A stretch of 64,000 nt of DNA from Tildeniella nuda ZEHNDER 1965/U140 (GCA_019358895.1 JAHHIG010000005.1:248001-312000); one strand, 5' to 3'; counted from the stretch's first letter, positions 51,902-60,632 are shown. Translations and numbers: made by a program. The notes: generated from the letters alone by a model not told the origin.

Positions 51902-53788
51902 ATGAGTGACGACAACAAAACCAGCACCAGCCTGGGAGCCTTTCTGACCAAATTCACCGCTCCCGTTGCGGGTATCGTTGCCTTCATCACCAGCCTCAAC
52001 GGCTTCCTCAAGCTCTTCGCCGAGAAAGATGCGGGACTCATCACCATCCTCTCCCTCGTCGTCGGTATTTTGGTGCTGTTCGGCATTTGCCTCTACTACG
52101 CCCGCTTCTGGAAGCCGGAAACCGACGATAAAAGTCCCTCTGCCTTTGCACCCACGCTGACTGATGAGCAAGTGAAAGCGCAGGCAACCAAAGAAACCAG
52201 ACGCAAACGAGTGCGTCGCGCTGCTGTTGCAGGTTTGGTACTCGTCCCGGTGCTGACCCTTGCAGGCATTGGTGGCTGGCAGTACGTCCAAACCCTGCCC
52301 ACGAAGGACGTAATCATTCTGGTCGCAGACTTTGAAGGTCCCGACCCGCAAAGCTACCGCGTGACCGAGACCATTCGGAAGAATTTGGAGAACGCCATCG
52401 AGCCATACCCCGATACGAAAGTAAAGCTGCTGGGGAAGGTCATTAAAGACACGCCGGATCAGAGTGGACGCGAGATTGCCCGTGAGGAAGGAAAACAACG
52501 CAAAGCTGCCATCGTCATCTGGGGCTGGTACGGCAAAACCAAAGACACAGTGCCCATCAGCGTCAACTTTGAAATCCTGAAGCCGCCAGACTATTTGCCT
52601 GAACTGGGTAAAGAAATGAAAGGGCAAGTCCGAACAGCCGCCATTGCCGAACTGGAAAGCTTCAAAGTGCAAACCCGACTCTCGAATCAAATGGCATATT
52701 TGACACTGATGACGCTCGGTATGTCTCGCTATGCAGCAAAAGATTGGGATGGAACAATCGATCGTCTGAGTAATGCACTTGAGCAGATCAAAGACGACCG
52801 CTTTAATTTTGGTCAAGTTACTGTCTACTTCACTCGTGCCTATTCCTACAACCAGAAAAGAGATCAAAACAAAGCCATTGCTGACTACACCCAAGTTCTT
52901 AAATTCATACCTGATTTAGCTGAAGCCTACAACAATCGGAGCATTGCTTATACCCATAAAAAGGACTACGACAAGGGAATCGCTGATTGCACTCAAGCTA
53001 TTAAACTCAAACCTGACTTCGCTGATGCTTACTACAATCGAGGCAATGCTTATACTGCCAAAGAAGACTATGGGAAAGCCATTGCTGATTATACTCAGGC
53101 TCTCAAACTTAAATCTGACTATGCTGATGCTTACTACAATCGTGGGTTAAATTATCGATACAAAGGCGATTATGACCGAGCTATTGCTGACTATACTCAA
53201 GCTCTCAAGCTCAACCCCAACGCAACCGATGCCTACAACAATCGGGGCAATGCTTACGACGATAAAGGCGACTATGATCAAGCAATAGCTGATTTAAATC
53301 AAGTTCTTAAACTTGAACCTGATGATGCTCTTGCCTATAGCAATCGAGGAAATACTTACAGTCATAAAGGCGACTACGAGCGCGCCATCATTGATTTCAA
53401 TCAAGCTATTAAACTCAAACCCGACTTCGCTAAAGCTTACATCAAGCGGGGTGTTACCTACAGAAACAAGGGTGATCATAACCAAGCGATAGCTGATTTC
53501 ACTCAAGCCCTTAAGCTCAAACCTGATAATGCTGACGCTACGGATGCTTATTACCTTCGAGGATATGCTCACAGCGATAAACAGGACTACGACAAAGCCA
53601 TTGCTGACTTTACCCAAGCCCTCAAGCTCAAGCCTGACTATGCTAAGGCTAACCTGTGGCGAGGCGTGATTTACAGTCAACGGGGCGAGAAGCAGAAAGC
53701 AATGGATGACCTGAATGCAGCGCTCAAGGGATTGGATGATCTAAAGCTTAAGCAGCGGGCTGAGGAGGAGTTGAGGAAGGTGAAATAG
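51902..53788 (+). CDS. membrane-anchored TPR protein
   Basis: 628 aa from ATG 51902. The open frame back to 51800 is made of palindromic repeats and was not taken. N-terminal membrane helices at about 18-35, 45-68 and 105-125, a middle domain with a strand-rich start (VIILVADFEGPDPQSYRV, then a CHASE- or FlgO-like alpha/beta region), then nine or more 34-residue TPRs (about 290-600, pattern NRGNAYxxKGDYDxAIADYTQALKLKPD). It ends in an unusual basic helix (LKQRAEEELRKVK). Probably a scaffold at the membrane. Its last 159 bp are duplicated at 56368-56526. Confidence 0.85.
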   Translation: MSDDNKTSTSLGAFLTKFTAPVAGIVAFITSLNGFLKLFAEKDAGLITILSLVVGILVLFGICLYYARFWKPETDDKSPSAFAPTLTDEQVKAQATKETRRKRVRRAAVAGLVLVPVLTLAGIGGWQYVQTLPTKDVIILVADFEGPDPQSYRVTETIRKNLENAIEPYPDTKVKLLGKVIKDTPDQSGREIAREEGKQRKAAIVIWGWYGKTKDTVPISVNFEILKPPDYLPELGKEMKGQVRTAAIAELESFKVQTRLSNQMAYLTLMTLGMSRYAAKDWDGTIDRLSNALEQIKDDRFNFGQVTVYFTRAYSYNQKRDQNKAIADYTQVLKFIPDLAEAYNNRSIAYTHKKDYDKGIADCTQAIKLKPDFADAYYNRGNAYTAKEDYGKAIADYTQALKLKSDYADAYYNRGLNYRYKGDYDRAIADYTQALKLNPNATDAYNNRGNAYDDKGDYDQAIADLNQVLKLEPDDALAYSNRGNTYSHKGDYERAIIDFNQAIKLKPDFAKAYIKRGVTYRNKGDHNQAIADFTQALKLKPDNADATDAYYLRGYAHSDKQDYDKAIADFTQALKLKPDYAKANLWRGVIYSQRGEKQKAMDDLNAALKGLDDLKLKQRAEEELRKVK

Positions 53789-53866
53789 GGAGTAGGGAGT
53801 AGAGTGTGGGGAGTAGAGTGTGGGGAAGGTGAAAGATGGGGCAATAATGAGATAGAACGTGAAGCA

Positions 53867-54172
53867 ATGTCACCGATGAACCCTACAACCACAAACGTCT
53901 TGACGCTCGAAGAAGTCGCCGCTTATTTGAGATTGCCGACTGAAACGGTTCTGCATCAGGCAGATCAAGGCAAACTTCCAGGGCGCAAAATTGAAGATAC
54001 CTGGCGCTTTCTGCAAGCTGCGATCGACGACTGGCTGCGATCGCAAAACAACCGCACTATCTTGCTTCAACAAGCAGGAGCCTTGTCTGATGATGCATCA
54101 CTGGCAGAGCTGAGAACCTCGATTTATCAGGCGCGGGAACGGGCAGAAGCTAATCCAGGCTCGGATACCTGA
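53867..54172 (+). CDS. HTH (excisionase/MerR-like) antitoxin-type protein
   Basis: 101 aa from ATG 53867. An N-terminal helix-turn-helix of the excisionase-like type (LTLEEVAAYLRLPTETVLHQ, with GKLPGRKIEDTWRF) followed by a helical tail. Its stop overlaps the start of the PIN toxin by 1 nt (TGATG). It probably binds the promoter of the pair and neutralises the toxin. Confidence 0.78.
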   Translation: MSPMNPTTTNVLTLEEVAAYLRLPTETVLHQADQGKLPGRKIEDTWRFLQAAIDDWLRSQNNRTILLQQAGALSDDASLAELRTSIYQARERAEANPGSDT

Positions 54173-54591
54173 TGCACTTACTCGACACTGACACGCTCAC
54201 CTATCTTCATGCGGGACAGCCAAACGTCATCAAACGATTAAACGATCTAGAAGACCCTGATGTTGGAATCACAATCATCACAAAAATTGAAGTTCTGCGT
54301 GGTCGTATGGATTACGTGCTGAAGGCAGAAACAGGAACACGTTTGCTACGAGCACAAGAGCTTTTGGCGCGCACTGAAGCCTTGCTTGTCCAGATTCTTA
54401 CTCTTCCTTTAGACTTGAAAGCAGCAGAACAGTTTGAGTCCTTGCAATTGGTCGGCAATCTTCGCAAGATTGGACGAGCAGACCTGTTAATTGCGAGTAT
54501 CGCTCTGGCAAACCAGGCAGTTCTGGTGACTCGTAATACTCGACACTTTAAACAAATCCCAAATCTTCGAGTTGTGAACTGGGTAGACTGA
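54172..54591 (+). CDS. VapC-like PIN-domain toxin
   Basis: 139 aa, complete PIN domain: Asp5 in HLLDTDTLTY, Glu40 in ITKIEVLRG, Asp104 in GRADLLIASIAL and Asn122 in VTRNTRHF. Predicted RNase. With the HTH gene before it, this is one of two intact toxin-antitoxin pairs in the cluster. Confidence 0.9.
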   Translation: MHLLDTDTLTYLHAGQPNVIKRLNDLEDPDVGITIITKIEVLRGRMDYVLKAETGTRLLRAQELLARTEALLVQILTLPLDLKAAEQFESLQLVGNLRKIGRADLLIASIALANQAVLVTRNTRHFKQIPNLRVVNWVD

Positions 54592-54597
54592 ATACAC

Positions 54598-54695
54598 TGG
54601 AGTGATTCCCACGTCCTCAACGAATGCATTGAGTGGCTTTTCGTCCAGCGTGTTGATGGCTCGATCGCGTGAGTATCCGCAACAACGTCGGTCAT
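54598..54695 (-). pseudogene. PIN toxin remnant of the DUF2281 pair
   Basis: Starts ATG at 54695 overlapping the antitoxin stop (TAATG), as in a working pair, and encodes MTDVVADTHAI, the first strand of a PIN domain with its Asp, then diverges at once. The body of the toxin is gone. The lower limit given is approximate. Confidence 0.6.
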
Positions 54696-54922
54696 TAAAG
54701 ATCCTCTCGCGGAAAGGTTGCCCACATCTCGCGCCGTGTTCCAGCAATCTCTGCCTCTGTCACATCGGTCTTTAGCTCAGCGCACACTCCTCGTAAACTA
54801 CGGCGTGGACGTTTAGGTGCGCTCTGATGCTGCAAAAACTCAACAAAGTCGAGCACTTGATGCTGTTTGTCCAGTGGAAGCGATCGCCAGCGATCGAGCA
54901 ATAGGTCTTCAGTTGTCATCAT
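54695..54922 (-). CDS. DUF2281-like antitoxin (toxin broken)
   Basis: 75 aa, helical: LLLDRWRSLPLDKQHQVLDF then VEFLQHQ, the DUF2281 pattern, with a linker and a C-terminal helix (AEIAGTRREMWATFP) typical of PIN-toxin antitoxins. The partner toxin after it is reduced to its first strand (54598-54695). Confidence 0.75.
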   Translation of the reverse strand: MMTTEDLLLDRWRSLPLDKQHQVLDFVEFLQHQSAPKRPRRSLRGVCAELKTDVTEAEIAGTRREMWATFPREDL

Positions 54923-54948
54923 CTCTCCGGCTCACTCGAAATGACTCT

Positions 54949-55248
54949 CTATTTTTTATGATAGAGTCCAGACCTCAATACATCGATAAAGACTGGCTTA
55001 GCGTCCTCAGTCATCATACATATCCTCACGCCTTGAAGAAAGGTTTCAGACCAGACACCAACATCATGCACAGGAAAATCAAACGGTGGGCGTTTCTCAA
55101 GTGTGACGGGTTGTTCATCAAGTACCAGCACCAGCTTGTGGTTCCCTGGTGGGACGGTCGCTGGCAGTTGAATCGCCACCTTGCCCTTTGGCGTTACCGT
55201 CGCGATTCTCCTTCGGAGACATTTCATGAACGCCTCGATCGTCATCAC
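54949..55248 (-). CDS. antitoxin-like protein, orphan
   Basis: 99 aa. The N-terminal part (ATVTPKGKVAIQLPATVPPG then HKLVLVLDEQP) is a common cyanobacterial antitoxin beginning, and FPVHDVGVWSETF is its usual middle motif, but the C-terminus after that differs from the family and may be frameshifted. No toxin follows on its strand. Confidence 0.55.
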   Translation of the reverse strand: MMTIEAFMKCLRRRIATVTPKGKVAIQLPATVPPGNHKLVLVLDEQPVTLEKRPPFDFPVHDVGVWSETFLQGVRICMMTEDAKPVFIDVLRSGLYHKK

Positions 55249-55308
55249 AACCGTTCTCTCAACACATGAGCGGATCTTAGGTTTAATCTAGCAGGAGAGA
55301 GAGGCTCA

Positions 55309-55551
55309 ATGAGTCATACCAAAATGAATTACTTTGAGGCAGAAGACGTGCTGCATGTCACGCTTTCGGATGAACCGGAAGTAAACAGTGTCGAGATTAG
55401 CCCAAACATTACGGCTGAACTCAACGATGCCGGAGAACTAATTGGTATCGAAATTCTCCATGCCAGCGCCTTTATCCGCGATGTCATTTTAGAATCAACG
55501 CAGGGAAAATTGTTGAATCTAGCCACTCCTGGAGCAATCTCAACACAGTGA
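55309..55551 (+). CDS. DUF2283 family protein, orphan antitoxin-like
   Basis: 80 aa. MNYFEAEDVLHVTLSDEPEV, then ELNDAGELIGIEILHAS is the DUF2283 signature. Such proteins often pair with a DUF4258 toxin encoded upstream; none is present here. AGGAGAGAG precedes the ATG. Confidence 0.85.
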   Translation: MSHTKMNYFEAEDVLHVTLSDEPEVNSVEISPNITAELNDAGELIGIEILHASAFIRDVILESTQGKLLNLATPGAISTQ

Positions 55552-55559
55552 GTTGAGGG

Positions 55560-55646
55560 CATCAGAAAATTTTCAAGCGCAACCCGATCGCTCCAGTCAT
55601 CAGCCACACTAATCAGAGAAAACCAGTAAAACGTATCGACAAACAC
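55560..55646 (-). pseudogene. PIN toxin remnant of the 59-aa antitoxin pair
   Basis: From GTG 55646: VFVDTFYWFSLISVADDWSDR, the opening of a PIN domain (Asp, then DTFYW), continuing about 30 codons before running into sequence antisense to the DUF2283 gene. Most of the toxin has been lost. Confidence 0.65.
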
Positions 55647-55651
55647 GGTTC

Positions 55652-55831
55652 TTATGGTTCAGCTTTCGGTATGCCATAAACGTAGTGATCGTGATTGACG
55701 GCCCCATCAGTTGGTAACTGTTGTAGATCTTCTGCTGACAAGTTCTGCCGAATTTCTCTTGCGACTTGCCAAATCAGTTTGTGGGGTGGCTTTGGCTCGT
55801 CTTTGTAGCCTAGAGAATCTTGAGATTTCAT
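55652..55831 (-). CDS. small antitoxin-like protein, 59 aa
   Basis: 59 aa: MKSQDSLGYKDEPKPPHKLI, then a helical stretch (WQVAREIRQNLSAEDLQQ) and the ending LPTDGAVNHDHYVYGIPK, a motif seen in short cyanobacterial proteins encoded just before PIN toxins. It ends 5 nt before the broken PIN gene at 55646. The antitoxin frame itself is intact. Confidence 0.62.
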   Translation of the reverse strand: MKSQDSLGYKDEPKPPHKLIWQVAREIRQNLSAEDLQQLPTDGAVNHDHYVYGIPKAEP

Positions 55832-55876
55832 GATTACAGAAGCAAATACTGGGGAAACCTATTCTGATTATGCGCT

Positions 55877-55946
55877 AATGACCAAACGTGCGTCAGAAGT
55901 CTACAGCAGGCAAGGGAAAGTTTTCATCAGTGTGGAGTCTTGCCAC
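55877..55946 (-). pseudogene. DUF5615 (PIN-like) toxin remnant with in-frame stop
   Basis: From GTG 55946: VARLHTDENFPLPAVDF, then TGA (55893-55895), then RTFGH. This is the first 25 residues of the DUF5615 toxin that pairs with DUF433, with one codon turned into a stop and the remainder missing. Confidence 0.7.
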
Positions 55947-55949
55947 AGC

Positions 55950-56300
55950 TCAAATTGCTTCGCTTTCCTGCATCGCGTCATCATTTTCTCTAATTGCCTG
56001 CTCAATTTCATCTGGATGGGCATCAGCATACGCCCAAACATTGACCAGATCAGCCGCTGTCAAGCTTGGATATGCTTCAAATAAGTTGGCATCGGTTGCC
56101 CCTTGCTGGCGCAAGCTAACAAACAGCCAAACGGGAAGGCGCGTATTGGCAATACAGGCATCACCACCCATAACACCAGGCGTTTTAGAGATACCGGGCG
56201 ATCGATGGCTCCATGTTTTCGTCAGGATTTGAATCGCTTCGGCTTTTTCGATCGCACTCAGCGCCAGCATCCTTTCTTCCAGCTCTTGGTACGTCATCAC
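55950..56300 (-). CDS. DUF433 antitoxin
   Basis: 116 aa. The C-terminal DUF433 domain is clear: CIANTRLPVWLFVSLRQQGA, then PSLTAADLVNVWAYADAHPDEI. The N-terminal helix (YQELEERMLALSAIEKAEAI) is an extension common in cyanobacterial members. Its DUF5615 partner gene starts 3 nt after the stop but is broken, so the antitoxin is left without an active toxin. Confidence 0.86.
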   Translation of the reverse strand: MMTYQELEERMLALSAIEKAEAIQILTKTWSHRSPGISKTPGVMGGDACIANTRLPVWLFVSLRQQGATDANLFEAYPSLTAADLVNVWAYADAHPDEIEQAIRENDDAMQESEAI

Positions 56301-56367
56301 TGTCTTTACTGAATAAGTCTATCTCTCATTGGGTTTTATACTGTTCTACCCAACCTATATTCTACTC

Positions 56368-56526
56368 AAACCTGACTATGCAGAATCTCACTTGTGGCGC
56401 GGCGTGATTTACAGTCAACGGGGCGAGAAGCAGAAGGCAATGGCTGACCTGAACGCAGCGCTCAAAGGGTTGGATGACCCGAAGCTCAAGCAGCGGGCTG
56501 AGGAGGAGTTGAGGAAGCTGAAATAG
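56368..56526 (+). pseudogene. duplicated 3' end of the TPR gene
   Basis: 159 bp matching 53630-53788 over its entire length, stop codon included; 46 of 52 encoded residues are the same (RGVIYSQRGEKQKAM, LNAALKGLDD, KQRAEEELRK). No TPR gene body precedes it. Together the two copies bracket the toxin-antitoxin cluster 53867-56300, and both are followed by GTGTGGGG-type repeats. Confidence 0.85.
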
Positions 56527-56583
56527 GGTGTGGGGTGTAGGGTGTAAGGAGTAAAATGAGTTTACATCCGTTGGAGCATCGGT

Positions 56584-56811
56584 ATGATTCCCGTAGAATT
56601 TCAAGCAACGATTGAGAATGGGGTGATTATCGTTCCTGAAGCATACAAGCAAGACTTGAGCGAGGGCAGCAGCGTCAAAGTTACAGTGATGAAGCAGCCC
56701 AAGAAACGAATTTCAGAAACCGAAGTGCTTGCAGAACTCATGCGTCATCCCATTTCAGTACCGGGTGTACGCTCAATGACCCGTGAGGAAATGCACGATC
56801 GGCATGTATGA
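56584..56811 (+). CDS. VapB-like antitoxin
   Basis: 75 aa. The N-terminus IPVEFQATIENGVIIVPEAY is an AbrB/DUF104-like swapped hairpin; the C-terminal helix (TREEMHDRHV) is the expected toxin-binding tail. It overlaps the PIN gene by 4 nt (ATGA). Confidence 0.8.
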   Translation: MIPVEFQATIENGVIIVPEAYKQDLSEGSSVKVTVMKQPKKRISETEVLAELMRHPISVPGVRSMTREEMHDRHV

Positions 56812-57239
56812 CTGAATCGCCTTGCTTTGTTGACTCAAATGTTTGGCTCTACAGTCTCATGGCTGACCCAAAAGCGGCTGAGTTAGAGAATGTTAGGAAA
56901 TATGCTCTAGCATTTCAACTGATTGGCTCAGTCGGTTTGATTGTCAGTACTCAAGTGATCAATGAAGTTTGCTCGGTCTTATTAAGAAAGGCTGCATTTA
57001 CTGAAGCTCAGATCAAGCAAACAGTTCAAGATTTTTATGACAGTTGCTTTGTCGTTGAACTGAACGCAGAGATCCTGCTCAATGCATCTAATTTACGGAT
57101 TCGCTACGGTTTTTCGTTTTGGGATGGCTTGATTGTTGCCAGCGCGTTGTCTGCCAATGCAGAGATTCTTTACTCGGAAGATATGCAAGATGGGTTAGTG
57201 GTTGATCAGCGGCTGACGATCGTGAATCCCTTCAAGTAA
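56808..57239 (+). CDS. VapC-like PIN-domain toxin
   Basis: 143 aa complete PIN domain: PCFVDSNVWLYSL (Asp9), VINEVCSVLLRK (Glu), FSFWDGLIVASAL (Asp) and LYSEDMQDG (Asp). Predicted RNase toxin. Second intact pair next to the cluster, just outside the duplicated TPR end. Confidence 0.92.
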   Translation: MTESPCFVDSNVWLYSLMADPKAAELENVRKYALAFQLIGSVGLIVSTQVINEVCSVLLRKAAFTEAQIKQTVQDFYDSCFVVELNAEILLNASNLRIRYGFSFWDGLIVASALSANAEILYSEDMQDGLVVDQRLTIVNPFK

Positions 57240-57283
57240 AGCGCTGGTTGGAAGTAGGAGGCGGGCGATTGTTCTATTCAAAT

Positions 57284-58591
57284 TTAAAGCAACCGTAATT
57301 GGGTCTCTTGGGGTTCTGCTTGAGCGTCTGATGTAGCCTCTTCTTCAGCGGCGATCGCAGACCGCAACCAGGCATGTTCTTCTTCTGCCAGAAGGCTTTG
57401 AGCCACCGCTAGCATGTCATCTTCAAGTTCCTGCAAGTCTTCCCGGTTGGCGAGATAGGCTTTGAGGGCATCAAGCGGGGTAATGGTGGTGCCACTGCCG
57501 AGTTCAGGTAGGCGTGCGCGGGAAAATTGGCTGATGATTTCGGGATGAATGGTGTAGGTGTGAGCAGGGCTGAGTGCCTGATGAATAGTCGTGGTGTCGA
57601 TCTGGTCTAGCTGTTCCGATCGCAGATGGTAGACCAATCGCACAACGGCATCTTGAATCGCCTCTGGTTTGAGCGCTTTCAGGAGCGTCGCTTGAGGATC
57701 GTCGGCTGCGGAGAGGTTTACTTCGATCGTGCGAAAGACGCGCACTGGCAACGGGCAGAATTCAAAGGTGGTCTGTCCTTTTGCCAAGTCGATCAGCACA
57801 AAGCCCTTGTCTTCCTTTTCTTCGCTGAAGTCAACGCGTTCAATGCTGCCAGGGTAGACGATCGGTGGACTTTCGCAGAGTACCTGATGACGATGGACGT
57901 GTCCCAACGCCACATAGTCGAAGCAGTCCCGCGAGAGTAACCCCAATGGGACGGTGAACCCTTTGCCCACAGCCAGAAAGCGCTCGGCTCCAAAACGAGC
58001 GTTGTCTGCCATCAGGTGTGCCAGCAGGACGGTGGGAAGCTCCGGGTCAAGGCGACGGATTTCACCTTCCAGGGCAACGCGCAGGCGATCGATCAACAAC
58101 TGACCGACTTCACTCAGCGAGAGTCCTTCGGCATCAGGGCGCGTCAATAGGGTTGATCGCGTCAGCCAGGGAAGTGTGATTACCTGCACCAGCCCATTCT
58201 GCGTTTGGATGCGGTGGGTTTCTAGCCGATCGCCCACGACAAAGCCTGGGACTGCCAACGTCCGATAAATGGATAGACTCGCGCCGCCCTGTCCCTGTGC
58301 ATGTTGGTCATGGTTGCCGACAAGCAGCACAGCGGGAATTTGCGCGGCGACCAGGCGTTGAAACTGGCTGGCAAAGGCTTGTTGCACAAACGGAGGCGGC
58401 GTGGCATCGGGAAAGGCATCCCCACCAAAGAGAACGAGATCGACGGGTTCGGCAAGGGCACGATCGATGCAGCGTCCCAAGGTGGCGACAAAATCCTCCA
58501 GTCGAGAATTGAGTCCGGTTTCCGGGTTCACTCGTCCGTGGGAAAACCCGCTGCCCATGTGAATATCTGACAGGTGGAGAATTTTGATCAC
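57284..58591 (-). CDS. sbcD: exonuclease subunit SbcD
   Basis: 435 aa metallophosphoesterase, the nuclease half of the SbcCD (Rad50-Mre11-like) DNA repair complex that cuts hairpins. Metal-binding motifs in order: LHLSDIHMG (Asp9, His11), GGDAFPD, VGNHDQH, LLAHLMAD and ALGHVHRHQ. The C-terminal capping domain follows from about 275. No sbcC is adjacent; it must lie elsewhere. In a genome this rich in long palindromes the hairpin nuclease is relevant. Confidence 0.92.
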   Translation of the reverse strand: MIKILHLSDIHMGSGFSHGRVNPETGLNSRLEDFVATLGRCIDRALAEPVDLVLFGGDAFPDATPPPFVQQAFASQFQRLVAAQIPAVLLVGNHDQHAQGQGGASLSIYRTLAVPGFVVGDRLETHRIQTQNGLVQVITLPWLTRSTLLTRPDAEGLSLSEVGQLLIDRLRVALEGEIRRLDPELPTVLLAHLMADNARFGAERFLAVGKGFTVPLGLLSRDCFDYVALGHVHRHQVLCESPPIVYPGSIERVDFSEEKEDKGFVLIDLAKGQTTFEFCPLPVRVFRTIEVNLSAADDPQATLLKALKPEAIQDAVVRLVYHLRSEQLDQIDTTTIHQALSPAHTYTIHPEIISQFSRARLPELGSGTTITPLDALKAYLANREDLQELEDDMLAVAQSLLAEEEHAWLRSAIAAEEEATSDAQAEPQETQLRLL

Positions 58592-58679
58592 GCTGTTACC
58601 TGAAACTACCGACAGCTATCGCTCTCTAGTGTAGAGCGATCGGTTCGAGATAGTACAAGATTATTAACGAAGATGCAGA

Positions 58680-58893
58680 AGTCGGGGTTCCTAACGATAC
58701 TGCTGGTCAAACTGACTGACTGACACAGAACCCCGACTTCTTAGACGACACTGCTGGTCAAACTGACTGACTGACACAGAACCCCGACTTCTTAGACGAC
58801 ACTGCTGGTCAAACTGACTGACTGACACAGAACCCCGACTTCTTAACGATACTGCTGGTCAAACTGACTGACTGACACAGAACCCCGACTTCT
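58680..58893. repeat. tandem array, four units of about 51 bp
   Basis: Four copies of a unit of about 51 bp containing ACTGCTGGTCAAACTGACTG and ending GAACCCCGACTTCTTA, directly downstream of the minus-strand SDR and upstream of sbcD. Inside each unit ACTG is repeated (CTGACTGACTGAC). Contiguous, with no spacers. Confidence 0.88.
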
Positions 58894-58903
58894 TAGACAG
58901 CTT

Positions 58904-59719
58904 CTAGCGCAACATGGCACCCCGAATGATGCCACCAAACAGACGATCGGGCAACAGTTTGCGTAAGAAAAGCAATGCTCCCGCGTTACCGCCTGCTGGA
59001 TAGCGTAGCCGTCGAGAGCCATCCGTCGCCGCTCGATAAATGACCTGCGCTGTAACGTCTGGCGATGAACCCATATCGCCTGCATTTTTCATCGCTGCCA
59101 TGACCTTGGTGACAAACGGATCATAAGCAGTCAGTTCTGGTTTATTGGCGAGGTCTGCTGATCGCTCGTAAAAGTCGGTTTTAATCGGTCCCGGTTCAAT
59201 GATTTTGACGCGGATATTGAACGGCTCCAGTTCATATTGCAGCGAGTCTGAGAACCCTTCTACTGCCCATTTTGTAGCGTGATAGAGGCTATACAGCGGG
59301 AACGCCAGGTGTCCGCCAATGGACGACACGTTCATGATGATGCCCGATCGCTGCTCCCGCAAATGTGGCAAGAGCGATCGGGTCACTGCCATTAAACCAA
59401 ACACATTCGTTGCAAACTGCCGTTCAATTTGCTCTAGGCTACACGCTTCAAAGGCACCGATTAAGCCGTAGCCTGCGTTGTTGACCAGCACATCGATCGC
59501 GCCAAATCGCTGTAATGCCTGAGCGATCGCCTGCGAAATCGATTCCGGGTCGGTTACATCCAATCGCAAACAGCAGACATTTTCCAGTGCCGCTAACGCT
59601 CCAGCCTTTTCAGGAGAACGCATCGTCGCCACCACATTCCAGCCTCGCTGCTGAAACAAGAGGGCTGTTGCATACCCAATGCCCGTTGAAGCACCTGTAA
59701 TCAGAATGGTTTTAGTCAT
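58904..59719 (-). CDS. short-chain dehydrogenase/reductase
   Basis: 271 aa classical SDR: ILITGASTGIGYATALLF, NNAGYG, SSIGGHLAFP with the catalytic Ser, and YHATK with Tyr and Lys, all intact. The C-terminal part (about 190-271) is the longer form seen in membrane-associated SDRs (with LLFLRKLLPDRLFGGIIRG at the end). Substrate unknown. Confidence 0.94.
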   Translation of the reverse strand: MTKTILITGASTGIGYATALLFQQRGWNVVATMRSPEKAGALAALENVCCLRLDVTDPESISQAIAQALQRFGAIDVLVNNAGYGLIGAFEACSLEQIERQFATNVFGLMAVTRSLLPHLREQRSGIIMNVSSIGGHLAFPLYSLYHATKWAVEGFSDSLQYELEPFNIRVKIIEPGPIKTDFYERSADLANKPELTAYDPFVTKVMAAMKNAGDMGSSPDVTAQVIYRAATDGSRRLRYPAGGNAGALLFLRKLLPDRLFGGIIRGAMLR

Positions 59720-59776
59720 GAGAGGAGGGGGAAGAGAGTTTTGGAGTTTATGAGCGGTCAGCGGTCAGCGGTCAGC

Positions 59777-59864
59777 TTTTTAGCCTTTAGCCTTTAGCCT
59801 TTAGCCTTTAGCCTCTAGCCTTTAGCCTTTAGCCTTTAGCCTTTAGCCTTTAGCCTTTAGCCTT
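59777..59864. repeat. heptamer tandem repeat (TTTAGCC)n
   Basis: About twelve copies of TTTAGCC (one variant TCTAGCC), a short tandemly repeated repetitive (STRR-like) heptamer as known in cyanobacteria. It is preceded by GCGGTCAGCGGTCAGC. The complementary form AAGGCTAAAGGCTAA is at about 61213-61227. It lies between the SDR and cysH, both minus-strand genes. Confidence 0.9.
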
Positions 59865-59900
59865 TCTACCCTACTCCCCACTCCCCATTCCCGACTCCCC

Positions 59901-60632
59901 CTAGATATGAATCCCACATTCCGTCTTACCCATTCCACGCCAGCGCCCAGCGCGTTCGTCTTCGCCTTCAGCAATGGCTGTAGTGATGGGTTCGTCGCCA
60001 ATGCTGGGATAGCCCTGGTCGTGCAGTGGGTTGTAGATGACATCGTGTTCAAAGACGTATGCCCAGGTTTCTTTACGTGTCCAGTTGGCGATCGGATTCA
60101 GTTTAAGCCGCTGCTGGTTGTCAAGTTCAAAGATGGGCATGTCAGCGCGAGTGTTTGCTTGGTCGCGTCGTCGTCCCGTAATCCAGGCGATCGCGCCTAG
60201 TTCGGTTAACCCACGCTGCAACGGCTCAATTTTGGTGACCTGGTGAAACTTGGCGATGTCTGCGTCCCACAAGGCTTCGCCATATTTGGCAGCAAACGCT
60301 TCACGGCTATCTGCCTCCGTTGTTTTGTAAATCTTCAAGTTGAGGTTGTACAATGCCTTCGCTTTGGCAACCAGTTCCAGGGTTTGGGGAAAGTGGAACA
60401 GGGTATCCAAAAACAGCACGGGAACTGGCGTGGCTGGCTTGAGTTCGCGATAAAACAGGTCGGTAATCAGGATGTCATCGACGTTAAACGCGCTGGTCTG
60501 CACCAACCCTGTAGGGATGTTCTCGACGCTCCAGGCAAGAATGTCTTTAGGATGAGCGTTTTCAAAGCGCTGGTTGAGTTTTTTTAGGTCAAGCTGGGCT
60601 GGTTGAATCAGCGGTTGCGTAGATTGGGTCAT
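59901..60632 (-). CDS. cysH: phosphoadenylyl-sulfate (PAPS) reductase
   Basis: 243 aa from M at 60632 (MTQSTQPLIQ); an open frame continues six codons further. It reduces PAPS to sulfite with thioredoxin in assimilatory sulfate reduction. The SAPS-like nucleotide loop region (about 40-55) and the family's C-terminal KTECGIHI with the catalytic Cys are present. The extra Cys pairs of 4Fe-4S APS reductases are absent, so PAPS is the likely substrate. Length normal. Confidence 0.94.
   Translation of the reverse strand: MTQSTQPLIQPAQLDLKKLNQRFENAHPKDILAWSVENIPTGLVQTSAFNVDDILITDLFYRELKPATPVPVLFLDTLFHFPQTLELVAKAKALYNLNLKIYKTTEADSREAFAAKYGEALWDADIAKFHQVTKIEPLQRGLTELGAIAWITGRRRDQANTRADMPIFELDNQQRLKLNPIANWTRKETWAYVFEHDVIYNPLHDQGYPSIGDEPITTAIAEGEDERAGRWRGMGKTECGIHI

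Noticed and set aside
51869-52894. Open frame of 341 codons on the minus strand opposite the TPR gene
   Set aside because: It mirrors the coding sequence of the TPR protein, whose domains are clear; the antisense product has no recognisable pattern and no ribosome site.
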